Below are positions 35,857 through 45,392 of a DNA stretch of 64,000 bases, in pieces. How positions within the stretch are numbered: position 1 is the stretch's first letter; every line of letters begins with the position of its first letter. The position numbers were made by a program, and so were the translations under genes. This DNA comes from Hymenobacter sp. 15J16-1T3B (GTDB lineage Bacteria; Bacteroidota; Bacteroidia; Cytophagales; Hymenobacteraceae), in assembly GCF_020711235.1 (NCBI RefSeq), contig NZ_JAJFAV010000003.1, positions 1 through 64,000 of the forward strand, read 5' to 3'. Below the pieces are notes generated by a model. The model was not told the DNA's origin and did not search any database. It saw nothing but the letters and a program-made list of their open reading frames with translations.

Positions 35857-38334
35857 CTACTTAGCGGCCTTCTTGCCGGCCGTACCGGTGGCTTTCTTCG
35901 CCGCCGGCTTTTTGGCCGCCGTGGTCGTTTTCTTGGCTGCGGCGGTTTTGGTCGTCTTCGCGGCCTTAGCCGGGGCGTCGGCCGCCGGGGCCGCGGCTTT
36001 CTTGGCCCCGAAGCGGCCTTTGGCGGGCTTGTCCGGCGTGGCGTCGGCCAACTCGATGCAGCGCGCCAGCGTCAGCTCCCGCGGCTCTTCGCCCTTGGGA
36101 ATCTTCACGTTTTTGCCCGCCGCCACGATGTAGGGGCCGTATTTGCCGTTGACTACTTGCACGTCGGCGCGGCCTTCGCTTTCGAAGCTTTTGATGACCT
36201 TTTCGGCCTCCTGCTTGCGCTTGGCGTTAATGAGCTCTACGGCTTCCTCGGCCGTGACGGTGTGCGGGTCTTGGCCCTTGGCCAGAGAGTAGAACTTGCC
36301 GTCGTGGCGGATGTAGGGGCCGAAGCGGCCTACGGCGGCGGTCATGTCGGCGCCTTCGTACTCGCCCACCACGCGCGGCAGCTTGAACAGCTCCAGCGCG
36401 TCTTCCAGGGTCAGGCTTTCGATGAATTGCCCTTTGCGCAGGTTGGCGTAGGCCGGCTTGGTTTGCCCGTCCGTCTCGCCCAGCTGCACGTAAGGCCCGA
36501 AACGACCGAGCTTGGCGTAGATTTTCTCACCGGTTTCGGGGTGCAGGCCGATTTCGCGGGTGGTGCCCACGTCGGCGCGCTCCACTTCCTTGCCCCGCTC
36601 CACGGTTTCGTGGAAGGTGCCGTAGAAGCCCGAAATCATTTCCTCCCAGCTTTCCAGCCCGTCGGCAATACGGTCAAACTCGTCCTCGACTTTGGCCGTG
36701 AACTGAAAGTCCACAATCACCGGGAAGTGCTCCACCAGGAAGTCGTTCACCACCATGGCCGTGTCCGTCGGGAACAGCTTGGCCTTGTCGGCGCCGTAGG
36801 TTTCGGTTTTGACCTCGGTGTTTACGTTCGCGCCGTCCAGCGTGAGCACGTGAAACTTGCGTTCCTTGCCCTCACGGGAGTCTTTCTCCACGTAGCCGCG
36901 CTTCTGAATCGTGCTGATGGTCGGGGCGTAGGTCGACGGGCGGCCGATGCCCATTTCTTCCATCTTCTTCACCAGCGAGGCTTCGGTGTAGCGGGCCGGC
37001 GGCGTGGCGTAGCGCTCCGTGGCCGTGAAGCGCATCAGCGGCAGCGGCTGGCCCACCGACAAGGGCGGTAGCCCCCGCGAAAACGACGATTCGCCGTCCG
37101 ACGCATCGTCCTCGTCCTTCGACTCGGTGTAGGCCTTCAAAAAACCCTCGAACGTGATGACCTCGCCCGTGGCGCTGAGCACAGTGCCCGGCTGGGTGCT
37201 GATGGCAATGGTGGCGGTGGTGCGTTCGATCTGCGCGTCGGCCATCTGCGAGGCCAGGGCGCGCTTGCGGATGAGGTCGTAGAGGCGCTGCTCGGCCGAG
37301 TCCTCGCCGGCTTTCACCAGGGAGAAGTCCGTGGGGCGGATGGCTTCGTGGGCTTCCTGGGCCGAGGCGGCTTTGGTTTTGTACTGGCGGGTGTGGGCGT
37401 ACTCCGGGCCGTAGCTGCGCTCAATCTCGTGCTTGGCGCCGCTCAGGGCTTCCTGCGAGAGGTTCACCGAGTCGGTACGCATGTAGCTGATCTTGCCCGC
37501 TTCGTAGAGGCGCTGGGCCACGCTCATGGTCTGCGCCACCGAGAAGCTCAGCTTACGCGAAGCCTCCTGCTGCAGGGTCGAGGTGGTGAAGGGCGGGGCG
37601 GGGGAGCGTTTGCCCGGCTTCTTTTCTAAGGTGTCGATGGTGTAAGCCGCGCCGGCGCAACGAGCCAGGAAGTTCTCGGCTTCCTCGCGGGTGGTGAGGC
37701 GGCGCGGCAGTTCGGCTTCGAGCACGGCGCCGTTGCCCGCGTCGAAGCGGGCCACTACGCGGTAGGCCGAGCTGACCTTGAACTGGCTGATTTCCCGTTC
37801 CCGCTCCACCACTAGGCGCACGGCCACCGATTGCACGCGGCCGGCCGAGAGGCCCGTCTTCACCTTTTTCCAGAGCACGGGGCTCAACTCGAAACCCACG
37901 AGACGGTCGAGCACGCGGCGGGCCTGCTGGGCATTCACCAGGTTCAGGTCGATTTCGCGGGGCGAATCGATGGCGGTCAGGATGGCATTCTTCGTGATTT
38001 CGCGGAACACAATGCGCCGGGTCTTGGCGTTCGTGAGGTCCAGCGTTTCGGCCAGGTGCCAGCTGATGGCTTCGCCTTCGCGGTCATCGTCACTGGCTAG
38101 CCACACCGTTTCGGCTTCCTTGGCCAGCTTCTTGAGCTGGGCAATGACCTCGCGCTTGTCGGGCGACACCACGTAGGTCGGTTTGAAGCCGTTTTGAATA
38201 TCAATGGCGTTGTTGTCCTTGGGCAGGTCGCGGACGTGGCCGAAACTGGACTTGACGATGAAGTCTTTGCCCAGGTAGCCTTCGATGGTCTTCGCCTTGG
38301 CGGGCGACTCCACGATGACAAGATTCTTGACCAT
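35857..38334 (-). CDS. topA: DNA topoisomerase I with histone H1-like tail
   Basis: 825 aa type IA topoisomerase that relaxes negative supercoils. TOPRIM domain KNLVIVESPAKAKTIEGYLG and LASDDDREGEAISWHLAETL; active-site Tyr in GKISYMRTDSVNLSQEA. The C-terminal part has three Toprim_Crpt-type repeats (GRFGPYVQLG, GRFGPYIRHDG, GKYGPYIVAAG) in place of zinc fingers. The last ~45 residues are almost pure Lys/Ala/Thr (from PAKAAKTTKTAAAKKTTT), like a histone H1 tail, which should bind DNA non-specifically. It is divergent from the chemosensory operon. Confidence 0.96.
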   Translation of the reverse strand: MVKNLVIVESPAKAKTIEGYLGKDFIVKSSFGHVRDLPKDNNAIDIQNGFKPTYVVSPDKREVIAQLKKLAKEAETVWLASDDDREGEAISWHLAETLDLTNAKTRRIVFREITKNAILTAIDSPREIDLNLVNAQQARRVLDRLVGFELSPVLWKKVKTGLSAGRVQSVAVRLVVEREREISQFKVSSAYRVVARFDAGNGAVLEAELPRRLTTREEAENFLARCAGAAYTIDTLEKKPGKRSPAPPFTTSTLQQEASRKLSFSVAQTMSVAQRLYEAGKISYMRTDSVNLSQEALSGAKHEIERSYGPEYAHTRQYKTKAASAQEAHEAIRPTDFSLVKAGEDSAEQRLYDLIRKRALASQMADAQIERTTATIAISTQPGTVLSATGEVITFEGFLKAYTESKDEDDASDGESSFSRGLPPLSVGQPLPLMRFTATERYATPPARYTEASLVKKMEEMGIGRPSTYAPTISTIQKRGYVEKDSREGKERKFHVLTLDGANVNTEVKTETYGADKAKLFPTDTAMVVNDFLVEHFPVIVDFQFTAKVEDEFDRIADGLESWEEMISGFYGTFHETVERGKEVERADVGTTREIGLHPETGEKIYAKLGRFGPYVQLGETDGQTKPAYANLRKGQFIESLTLEDALELFKLPRVVGEYEGADMTAAVGRFGPYIRHDGKFYSLAKGQDPHTVTAEEAVELINAKRKQEAEKVIKSFESEGRADVQVVNGKYGPYIVAAGKNVKIPKGEEPRELTLARCIELADATPDKPAKGRFGAKKAAAPAADAPAKAAKTTKTAAAKKTTTAAKKPAAKKATGTAGKKAAK

Positions 38335-38687
38335 ACAATTAGGGGAAAGTATCGGTAGGCGCTAAGTGGCGGTTTGGGGAAAAGGGAAACCTAAAAGCGC
38401 GGCACGGCGTTGAAGTTGGCCGCAAAGATGAACGAATAATCCATTGTGCAGCCCTGTGCTTACAGTAGGCTCCTAGCAACGCGCCATGTTCGCGCCGAGT
38501 TTCGCCCCGGTGAAAGTATTGCCCATCAGCACCCTTGCGGAGTCATATTTGACCCGCCCTCAACACAAAAGAATATATAGTAGCGCGCAACCGATGTCGT
38601 TTGCTACTTTTGTCGATACCGCCTGCCATGCCCGGCCGGCTTCCCCATGCCCTCATTGCGCTTCGGCGCGTCCCGCATCCCGCACAT
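38335..38687. other. Divergent intergenic region between topA and the chemosensory operon
   Basis: 353 bp with no gene. It carries a perfect TACTTTTG (38605-38612) for the plus-strand operon and a near-match CATCTTTG on the minus strand near 38425 that could serve topA. An AT-rich patch (CAAAAGAATATATAGTAG) lies at 38567-38584. Confidence 0.5.
38605..38612 (+). promoter_or_regulatory. -7 box of the chemosensory operon
   Basis: A perfect TACTTTTG. The -33 TTG is not seen at the normal spacing (an AT-rich patch is there instead), so the promoter may need an activator. The leader to the preferred ATG is ~70 nt. Confidence 0.45.
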
Positions 38688-41600
38688 ATGGCCACCGGTA
38701 AGAACAGCAAACCTGCTACGACGCCTACGCCCTCCGACGCTAATCTGCCCGAATCCAACGACGCCCCCGCTACGCCCGCCCGCAGCAGCGTAGGCTTGGG
38801 CGGCATGTTGGCGCGTACCACTTCGGACCTCACGCGCAAGCGCGGCGTGGCCCGCGGCGGCGCCAACGACTCGGCCGATCCGGATTACGTCAACGAGCAA
38901 CTCAACCGCGTGCTCTACGCGCTCGACGCCTTTAAAAAAGGCGACATCTCGGTGCGCCTGACCAAGCAGAACGACGACATCTTCGCCGAAATAGCCGAAG
39001 CCTACAACTCCATGGTGGAGATGATCGGCGGCGTGGGCGGCGAGGTGTCGCGCATCTCCAAAGTGGCCGGGGTAGAGGGTAACCTAAAAGCGCGCGCCTC
39101 CGGGGAAAACGCCACGGGCTTCTGGCGGGACATGATCAACAACATCAATGGCTTGGTGGACTCCATCGCCGTGCCGGTGTTGGAAGTGGGCAAGGTACTG
39201 AAGAACATCAGCCGGGGTAACCTGGACGAGTCGTTCCAGATTCCGGTGTCGGGCGACTTCAAGCTGATGGCCGAAACCATCAACAAAACCATCGACAACC
39301 TGAACGTCTTCGCCAGCGAAGTAACCCGCGTGGCGCAGGAAGTAGGTACCGAGGGTAAGCTGGGCGGCCAGGCCTCCGTACCGAACGTGGGCGGCGTGTG
39401 GAAGGACCTGACGGACAACGTGAACACGATGGCCTCGAACTTGACGAGCCAGGTGCGTGACATTGCCAACGTAGCCACGGCCGTAGCCCGCGGCGACTTG
39501 AGTCAGAAGATTACGGTAAACGTAAAGGGCGAGCTGCTCCAGTTGAAGGAAAACCTCAACCAGATGGTGGACTCGCTCAACCTCTTCGCCGGCGAGGTAA
39601 CCCGCGTGGCGCAGGAAGTGGGTACCGAAGGAAAACTAGGCGGCCAGGCAGTGGTGCCGGGTGTTGGTGGCGTGTGGAAAGACCTCACCGACAACGTAAA
39701 CAACATGGCCGCCAACCTGACGAGTCAGGTGCGCGACATTGCTAACGTGGCTACCGCTGTAGCAAAAGGTGACCTGAGCCAGAAGATTACGGTTGACGTG
39801 AAGGGCGAGCTATTGCAGCTCAAGATGAACCTCAACCAGATGGTGGACTCGCTCAACCTCTTCGCCGGCGAGGTAACCCGCGTGGCGCAGGAAGTAGGCA
39901 CCGAAGGCCGCCTCGGCGGTCAGGCCAACGTGCCCAGCGTGGCCGGTGTGTGGAAGGAACTGACGGACAACGTGAACACGATGGCCTCGAACCTGACCTC
40001 GCAGGTACGAGACATTGCCAACGTAGCAACGGCCGTAGCAAAAGGCGACCTGACCCAGAAAATCACGGTAGATGTAAAAGGCGAGCTGCTTCAGCTGAAG
40101 CAGAACCTTAACCAGATGGTGGACTCGCTCAACCTGTTTGCCGGCGAGGTAACTCGCGTGGCACTCGAAGTAGGCACAGAGGGTAAGCTCGGCGGCCAGG
40201 CCATTGTGCCGGGCGTCGGCGGGGTGTGGAAAGAGCTGACGGACAACGTAAACAACATGGCCTCGAACCTGACTTCTCAGGTGCGAGACATTGCCAACGT
40301 AGCTACCGCCGTAGCCCGCGGCGACTTGTCGCAGAAGATGACGGTAAACGTAAAGGGCGAAATCCTGGAGCTCAAGAACATCTTGAACCAGATGGTGGAC
40401 TCCCTCAACATCTTCGGTGACGAGGTAACCCGCGTGGCCCGCGAAGTAGGTACCGAAGGCAAGCTGGGCGGTCAGGCCGTCGTGCCCCGCGTCGGTGGTA
40501 CCTGGAAAGAGCTAACGGACAACGTAAACACCATGGCCTCGAACTTGACGAGCCAGGTGCGAGACATTGCCAACGTAGCAACGGCCGTAGCAAAAGGCGA
40601 CCTGACCCAGAAAATCACGGTTGATGTAAAAGGCGAGCTGCTGGATCTGAAGAACATTCTGAACCAGATGGTGGACTCCCTGAACATTTTCGCTGGCGAA
40701 GTAACCCGCGTGGCGCGTGAGGTAGGTACCGAAGGTATACTCGGTGGCCAGGCCAACGTGCCCAACGTAGGCGGGGTATGGAAGGATCTAACCGACAACG
40801 TAAACACGATGGCCTCGAACCTGACCTCTCAGGTACGAGACATTGCCAACGTAGCTACCGCCGTAGCCCGCGGCGACTTGAGCCAGAAAATCACTGTAAA
40901 TGTGAAAGGTGAGCTTCTTCAGCTCAAGGAGAACTTGAACCAGATGGTGGACTCGCTGAATACCTTCGGTGACGAGGTAACCCGCGTGGCTCGTGAGGTA
41001 GGTACCGAAGGCAAGCTGGGCGGTCAGGCCAACGTACCGAACGTTCGGGGTACCTGGAAGGAGCTGACCGACAACGTAAACACCATGGCCGCGTCGTTGA
41101 CCTCGCAGGTGCGAGACATTGCCAACGTAGCAACGGCGGTAGCAAAAGGCGACCTGACCCAGAAGGTATCGGTGGATGTGCGCGGCGAGATGCTCGAGCT
41201 GAAGAACATCCTCAACCAGATGGTGGACTCGCTCAACGTATTCGCCGGCGAAGTAACCCGCGTGGCGCAGGAAGTGGGTACCGAAGGCCGCCTCGGCGGC
41301 CAGGCCAACGTGCCGAATGTGTCGGGCGTGTGGAAGGACCTGACCGACAACGTAAACCGCATGGCTGCCAACCTTACCACGCAGGTGCGGGGTATTGTGA
41401 AGGTAGTAACCGGCGTATCGCAGGGTGACCTTACCCAGAAACTGACCCTGGAAGCCCGCGGTGAGGTGGCCGACCTGGCCGACACCATCAACCGCATGGT
41501 GGACGACCTGAACCGCTTGGCGCAGGAAGTGTCGCGTGTGGCCCGCGTAGCCGGGGTAGAAGGCAAGCTGACCGAGCGAGCCATGGTAACCGGGGTATCC

Positions 41601-43160
41601 GGCTCGTGGAAAGACATCGTGGATACGCTCAACGACCTGATCGAGTCCATTGCCTCGCCGGTACTGGAAGTGTCGCGCGTGGTGCGGGCCCTCTCGGAAG
41701 GCGACCTGACCCAGCGCGTAGAAGTACCCACCGCCGGCGACATCTACGCCATGGCCATGGCCCTGAACACCGCCGTGGACTCGCTCAACGAGCTGCTCGC
41801 GGAAATCAACGAGTCGTCGCTGGTAGTAGGGGCCTCGTCGGAAGAAATGGCCCAGAAAGGTCTGGAAATGAGCCGCGTCACGGTTGACGTGTCGCTGGCC
41901 ATGCAGCAGATGGCAGAGGGTGCCCAGAATCAGGCAATGAAGACTGACCAGGCCTTCAAACTGATCGAGGAAATCATGACGGCCACCAAGGAAACGGCCA
42001 ACAAAGCCGATGTGGTGAACAAAGCCGCCATCCTCGGGGAGCAAACCTCGCAGCTCGGTCTGAAAACCGTGGCCGAGGTGGTGAAGAACATGGAAGAAAT
42101 TTCCAGCGCTTCGGCCGGTACCGCCCGCACCATCGATGTACTGTCGGTTCGCTCGCAGGACATTTCCAAGTCGCTGGGCGTAATCACCGACATTGCCGCC
42201 CAAACCAACCTGCTGGCTCTAAACGCCGCCATCGAAGCTGCCCGCGCCGGGGAAGCCGGCCGTGGTTTCGCGGTAGTAGCCGAAGAAATCCGCAAGCTGG
42301 CCGAAGGCTCGCGCAAATCCGCCAACGAAATCAACACGCTGGTGGAGGATGTGAAAAAGGATACGGCTTCGGCCGCTGCGGCAATTTCGACCATGGAAGG
42401 CCGAGTGTTGAAAGGGAAGAACGCTACGTTCGAAGCGTCGTCGGCCTTTAAGAACATTGCCACTTCCTCGGGCGAGATTCTGCGCACTTCCCGCGACATT
42501 CTCACGGCTACCGAGGTGCAGAAAACCTCCATCGGCGACGTGGTGAAATACGTGGAAGAAGTGGTAGCCATTGCCGAGCAAACGGCGTCGGGTACACAGC
42601 AGGTGGCTTCCACGGCCAAGCAACTCAGCTCGTCGATGTCGGAACTGACGGCTTCGAGCCAGAAGCTGACCGACATTGCCGACGACCTACAGGTGGGCCT
42701 TTCGGCCTTCCAGTTGATGGACTACATGGCCGAGGACGTGTACTACGAGCCCGAGCCCGTACGTCCTGCTCGTCCGGTGCGCCGGCAGCCTATGATGCAG
42801 CAGACCGAAGCACCTGCGCCCCGCCCCGTGGGCCGCATGGCCGCCCGGCCTGCCGCACCGGCCGCGCCGCCCGTGACGCCCACGACCCCGCCTCGCCGCC
42901 CGGCCCGTCCGCTGCCGGCGCAGCAGCGCCAAGCTGCTGGCAATCAGAACGGCGCTTCGACCAACGCCGCGCCGACGCGTCCGATGCCGGCCCGTAAGGC
43001 AGCTCCGGCTTCGGCCGAACCGTCCGAGCCCACCATCCCGACCCCGCGGAAAGCTCCGGGACAACGCGCGGCCGCCGAGGCCAAAGCGAGCAAACCGGCT
43101 GACAACGCCGGGTCGAACAATGGTGCGAAGGCGCCGGCTCCCAAACAACGCAAAAAGTAA
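38688..43160 (+). CDS. Soluble poly-HAMP methyl-accepting chemotaxis protein
   Basis: 1490 aa from the ATG at 38688 (38628 is an alternative). No signal peptide, membrane helix or sensor domain is visible. Residues 1-70 are low complexity; ~72-1034 are about 21 alternating canonical ([20 protein letters not shown]) and divergent ([18 protein letters not shown]) HAMP units, including eight EVGTEG copies at a 92-residue period. Residues ~1035-1345 form a receptor signalling hairpin with the conserved tip [20 protein letters not shown] near 1173-1192, which binds CheA and CheW. A ~145-residue Pro/Ala/Arg tail ends the protein; no CheR-docking pentapeptide is seen. It heads the cheW-cheY-cheB-cheA-cheC operon. 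Confidence 0.92.
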   Translation: MATGKNSKPATTPTPSDANLPESNDAPATPARSSVGLGGMLARTTSDLTRKRGVARGGANDSADPDYVNEQLNRVLYALDAFKKGDISVRLTKQNDDIFAEIAEAYNSMVEMIGGVGGEVSRISKVAGVEGNLKARASGENATGFWRDMINNINGLVDSIAVPVLEVGKVLKNISRGNLDESFQIPVSGDFKLMAETINKTIDNLNVFASEVTRVAQEVGTEGKLGGQASVPNVGGVWKDLTDNVNTMASNLTSQVRDIANVATAVARGDLSQKITVNVKGELLQLKENLNQMVDSLNLFAGEVTRVAQEVGTEGKLGGQAVVPGVGGVWKDLTDNVNNMAANLTSQVRDIANVATAVAKGDLSQKITVDVKGELLQLKMNLNQMVDSLNLFAGEVTRVAQEVGTEGRLGGQANVPSVAGVWKELTDNVNTMASNLTSQVRDIANVATAVAKGDLTQKITVDVKGELLQLKQNLNQMVDSLNLFAGEVTRVALEVGTEGKLGGQAIVPGVGGVWKELTDNVNNMASNLTSQVRDIANVATAVARGDLSQKMTVNVKGEILELKNILNQMVDSLNIFGDEVTRVAREVGTEGKLGGQAVVPRVGGTWKELTDNVNTMASNLTSQVRDIANVATAVAKGDLTQKITVDVKGELLDLKNILNQMVDSLNIFAGEVTRVAREVGTEGILGGQANVPNVGGVWKDLTDNVNTMASNLTSQVRDIANVATAVARGDLSQKITVNVKGELLQLKENLNQMVDSLNTFGDEVTRVAREVGTEGKLGGQANVPNVRGTWKELTDNVNTMAASLTSQVRDIANVATAVAKGDLTQKVSVDVRGEMLELKNILNQMVDSLNVFAGEVTRVAQEVGTEGRLGGQANVPNVSGVWKDLTDNVNRMAANLTTQVRGIVKVVTGVSQGDLTQKLTLEARGEVADLADTINRMVDDLNRLAQEVSRVARVAGVEGKLTERAMVTGVSGSWKDIVDTLNDLIESIASPVLEVSRVVRALSEGDLTQRVEVPTAGDIYAMAMALNTAVDSLNELLAEINESSLVVGASSEEMAQKGLEMSRVTVDVSLAMQQMAEGAQNQAMKTDQAFKLIEEIMTATKETANKADVVNKAAILGEQTSQLGLKTVAEVVKNMEEISSASAGTARTIDVLSVRSQDISKSLGVITDIAAQTNLLALNAAIEAARAGEAGRGFAVVAEEIRKLAEGSRKSANEINTLVEDVKKDTASAAAAISTMEGRVLKGKNATFEASSAFKNIATSSGEILRTSRDILTATEVQKTSIGDVVKYVEEVVAIAEQTASGTQQVASTAKQLSSSMSELTASSQKLTDIADDLQVGLSAFQLMDYMAEDVYYEPEPVRPARPVRRQPMMQQTEAPAPRPVGRMAARPAAPAAPPVTPTTPPRRPARPLPAQQRQAAGNQNGASTNAAPTRPMPARKAAPASAEPSEPTIPTPRKAPGQRAAAEAKASKPADNAGSNNGAKAPAPKQRKK
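39318..41525 (+). repeat. 276-bp tandem repeat array coding for HAMP pairs
   Basis: Equivalent codons recur at exact 276-bp steps (39456, 39732, 40008, 40284, 40560, 40836, 41112, with a diverged unit at 41388). Units are highly alike at the DNA level, including long identical runs such as GACATTGCCAACGTAGC. The array is fully in frame and encodes the 92-residue repeat. Confidence 0.9.
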
Positions 43161-43237
43161 CTCGGTCTTGACGCCGTCCGGCCGGTGCCTGATCCGCACC
43201 GGCCGGGCCGACCGTTTCGCCACAATCCACCCCGTGC

Positions 43238-43777
43238 ATGCCTGAAAGTCAAGCGGCCGCCGATAAAAAAACCTCCAAGCCGGACGTGCCCGTGCAACTG
43301 ATCGTGTTCCGCCTAGCCGGCGAAGAATACGGGATTCGCATCGAGCAGGTCAAAGAGGTTACGCTCACGCCGGAAATTGCGCGCATGCCCAAAACGCCGC
43401 GTTTCGTGAAGGGCATTGCCAACCTGCGCGGCGACATCATTGCCATCATCGACTTGGAGGAGCGCTTCCGCTTGCGCACCGCCAACAACGAGCCGGTGAC
43501 GGGCGTCACGTACACCATGGCCATCGAAGCCAAGGATTATACCATCGGCATCATCGTGCGCGAAGTGCCGCAGCCCTTGTCTCTGTCGGCCGCCAGCATT
43601 GAAAAGGCCCCTGAATTTATCCAGGACCTGAACATCAACGACAAATACATCGAGGGCATCGCCCGGGTGGAAAACCGCATCATCATCGTGCTGGACATGC
43701 TCAAGCTGCTCACGCCCGAGGAAATCATGCAGCTCCGCCCCAAAGCCACATCTTCCGCCGCTGCCGAGCGTAGATAG
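43238..43777 (+). CDS. cheW: CheW-like chemotaxis adaptor
   Basis: 179 aa. Single CheW domain (VQLIVFRLAGEEYGIRIEQV, MPKTPRFVKGIANLRGDIIA, IIDLEERFRLR) that couples the receptor tip to CheA. A ~18-residue charged N-terminal extension and a ~15-residue C-terminal tail are extra. It lies 77 bp after the receptor and 47 bp before cheY, so one operon. The conserved NLRGDIIAIIDL strand is intact, so it should be a functional adaptor. Confidence 0.95.
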   Translation: MPESQAAADKKTSKPDVPVQLIVFRLAGEEYGIRIEQVKEVTLTPEIARMPKTPRFVKGIANLRGDIIAIIDLEERFRLRTANNEPVTGVTYTMAIEAKDYTIGIIVREVPQPLSLSAASIEKAPEFIQDLNINDKYIEGIARVENRIIIVLDMLKLLTPEEIMQLRPKATSSAAAERR

Positions 43778-43824
43778 GCCCGGTAACTCTGCCATTCCCA
43801 CGCTCACTTTCAGACCGCATCCTT

Positions 43825-44205
43825 ATGAAAAACCGCATCCTCATCGTAGACGACTCGTTCTACATGCGCACGATGCTGAAGAATATGCTCACCGACGCCG
43901 GTTACGACGTGGTGGGTGAGGCCGCCAACGGCCAGCAGGCCCGTGACCTGGCGACCGAAACCAAGCCCGACCTGATTACCCTCGACGTGATTCTGCCCGA
44001 TAACACCGGGCTGGAGGTGCTGAAGGATATTCGCCAGGAGCTGCCCGACGTGAAAATCGTGATGTGCTCGGCCGTGGGCCAGGAGGTAATCGTCAACGAG
44101 GCGCTGGAAAGCGGGGCTTCAGCCTACATCGTGAAGCCGTTTTCCGAGGACAAGGTGCTCGAAATCGTGGGCGGCGCGCTGCAGGACGGCGGCGCTTCGG
44201 CTTAA
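43825..44205 (+). CDS. cheY: CheY-type single-domain response regulator
   Basis: 126 aa, one receiver domain. The acidic pair is D9-D10, the phospho-acceptor D54 (DLITLDVILP) and the conserved lysine K104 (YIVKPF). The switch Thr is replaced by Ser (MCSAVGQ), a common variant. It should be phosphorylated by the CheA encoded three genes downstream. No flagellar switch genes are present, so its output target is not FliM; a gliding, pilus or other effector is possible but unproven. Confidence 0.95.
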   Translation: MKNRILIVDDSFYMRTMLKNMLTDAGYDVVGEAANGQQARDLATETKPDLITLDVILPDNTGLEVLKDIRQELPDVKIVMCSAVGQEVIVNEALESGASAYIVKPFSEDKVLEIVGGALQDGGASA

Positions 44206-44279
44206 CCACGCATCTGGCATTGCCGCCGCGGTTCGCTTAGCGGCGCCCGGCCCGTGTTCTGTTTCTGTTTCGTTGCGCC

Positions 44280-45392
44280 TTGTTTAATACCCCCGTACTG
44301 CCTGCTCCCCTGACCATCCTGCTCGGCGATATGCCGGGCTTGATGCGCTTGGCGCTGTCCAAGCTGCTGCGGACCGACGCGAGCGTGCAGATTGTGGGCA
44401 GCACGGCTGGTCCCGACGACCTGATTGCTCAAGCCCGCCGTTTGCGGCCCGATCTGGTCATTACCGGTGAGCAGCCCGTTGCCAGCATGCAGCGGCTGGC
44501 GCAGTTTCACCGCGGCCCGGTGCTCCTGTATTCGGGCTACAGCCTGCCCGCGGCCGCTTTGCGCGAAGCCGCCCAGTGGGGCGTGTACGACCATTTCGGC
44601 CCGCTGCCGGCCCCGGCCGACCCCAATTACGGCTTCGTGCGCCGCGACTTGCTGCGCAAAGTGCACCAGTCGCGCGCGGTGGCTACGGCCGCCGTGCAGC
44701 GGCTGAGCGTCGCGAGCGGCTCGGTAGCCTTGGGCTTGGCGGGCCACGTGCTGAGCACTACGCCCCGGGGCATCGTCGTCATCGGCGGCTCGACGGGCGG
44801 GGCGGCGGCGGTGGAAACGGTAGTGCGCGGCCTGCAGCCGGGGCTGCGCTGGGCGGTTATCGTGGCCGTGCACCTGCCGGCGGCTTTCACTGCCTCGCTG
44901 GTGGAGCGGGTGCGCCGCGCGGCCTCGTTGCCGGTGGTGGAAGGCCGCGTTGGGCTGCGCCTGCAGGCCGGGCAGATTGTGGTCGTGCCGGGCGGCACCA
45001 ACTGGGCCGTGCGCGGCGAAATCGGCCAGTCGCTCTGGCTGCAGGAAGCCACCGAGCCCGCCGCCGGCCTCGACGAGCCCAGCATCGATCTGCTGATGAT
45101 TTCGGCGGCCCGGGCGGCGGCCACGCGCACGCTGGGCGTCGTGCTCACCGGGTTGGGCTGCGACGGCACAGCCGGCGCCGCCATGATTCGGCACCTGGGC
45201 GGCACGGTGCTGGCGCAAAACGAGCAGACCGCCGCCGTGTTTGCCATGCCCAAATCCGTTATTCAGGGCGGGCATGCTTCGGCCGTGCTGGCCTTGGAGG
45301 ACATGGCCCGCTTTATCAACGGCCACGTGCAACCGCTGCGGCCCGCCGCGCCGGTGCGCGTGTCACCCGCTATTCGTTCGTACTCCCGATGA
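44280..45392 (+). CDS. cheB: CheB-like methylesterase with degenerate receiver domain
   Basis: 370 aa if it starts at TTG 44280, the only start giving a full receiver-like fold (no early ATG; M18 is inside strand 1). The C-terminal esterase has the full triad: S171 (VVIGGSTGGAAAV), H198 (IVAVHLPAAFTASL) and D295 (LTGLGCDGTAG). The N-terminal receiver lacks the phospho-acceptor: where DLVLLDxxMP is expected it reads DLVITGEQP. So esterase activity is expected but not classical phospho-control. It overlaps cheA by ATGA, implying coupled translation. No cheR is present in the window. Confidence 0.88.
   Translation: MFNTPVLPAPLTILLGDMPGLMRLALSKLLRTDASVQIVGSTAGPDDLIAQARRLRPDLVITGEQPVASMQRLAQFHRGPVLLYSGYSLPAAALREAAQWGVYDHFGPLPAPADPNYGFVRRDLLRKVHQSRAVATAAVQRLSVASGSVALGLAGHVLSTTPRGIVVIGGSTGGAAAVETVVRGLQPGLRWAVIVAVHLPAAFTASLVERVRRAASLPVVEGRVGLRLQAGQIVVVPGGTNWAVRGEIGQSLWLQEATEPAAGLDEPSIDLLMISAARAAATRTLGVVLTGLGCDGTAGAAMIRHLGGTVLAQNEQTAAVFAMPKSVIQGGHASAVLALEDMARFINGHVQPLRPAAPVRVSPAIRSYSR

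Noticed and set aside
39318-41525. Tandem repeats as a CRISPR array or satellite
   Set aside because: The unit is 276 bp, contiguous, in frame and protein-coding; there are no short repeats with unique spacers.
40788-42203. 471-codon minus-strand frame opposite the HAMP array
   Set aside because: Its repeats are simply the complement of the 276-bp coding repeats.
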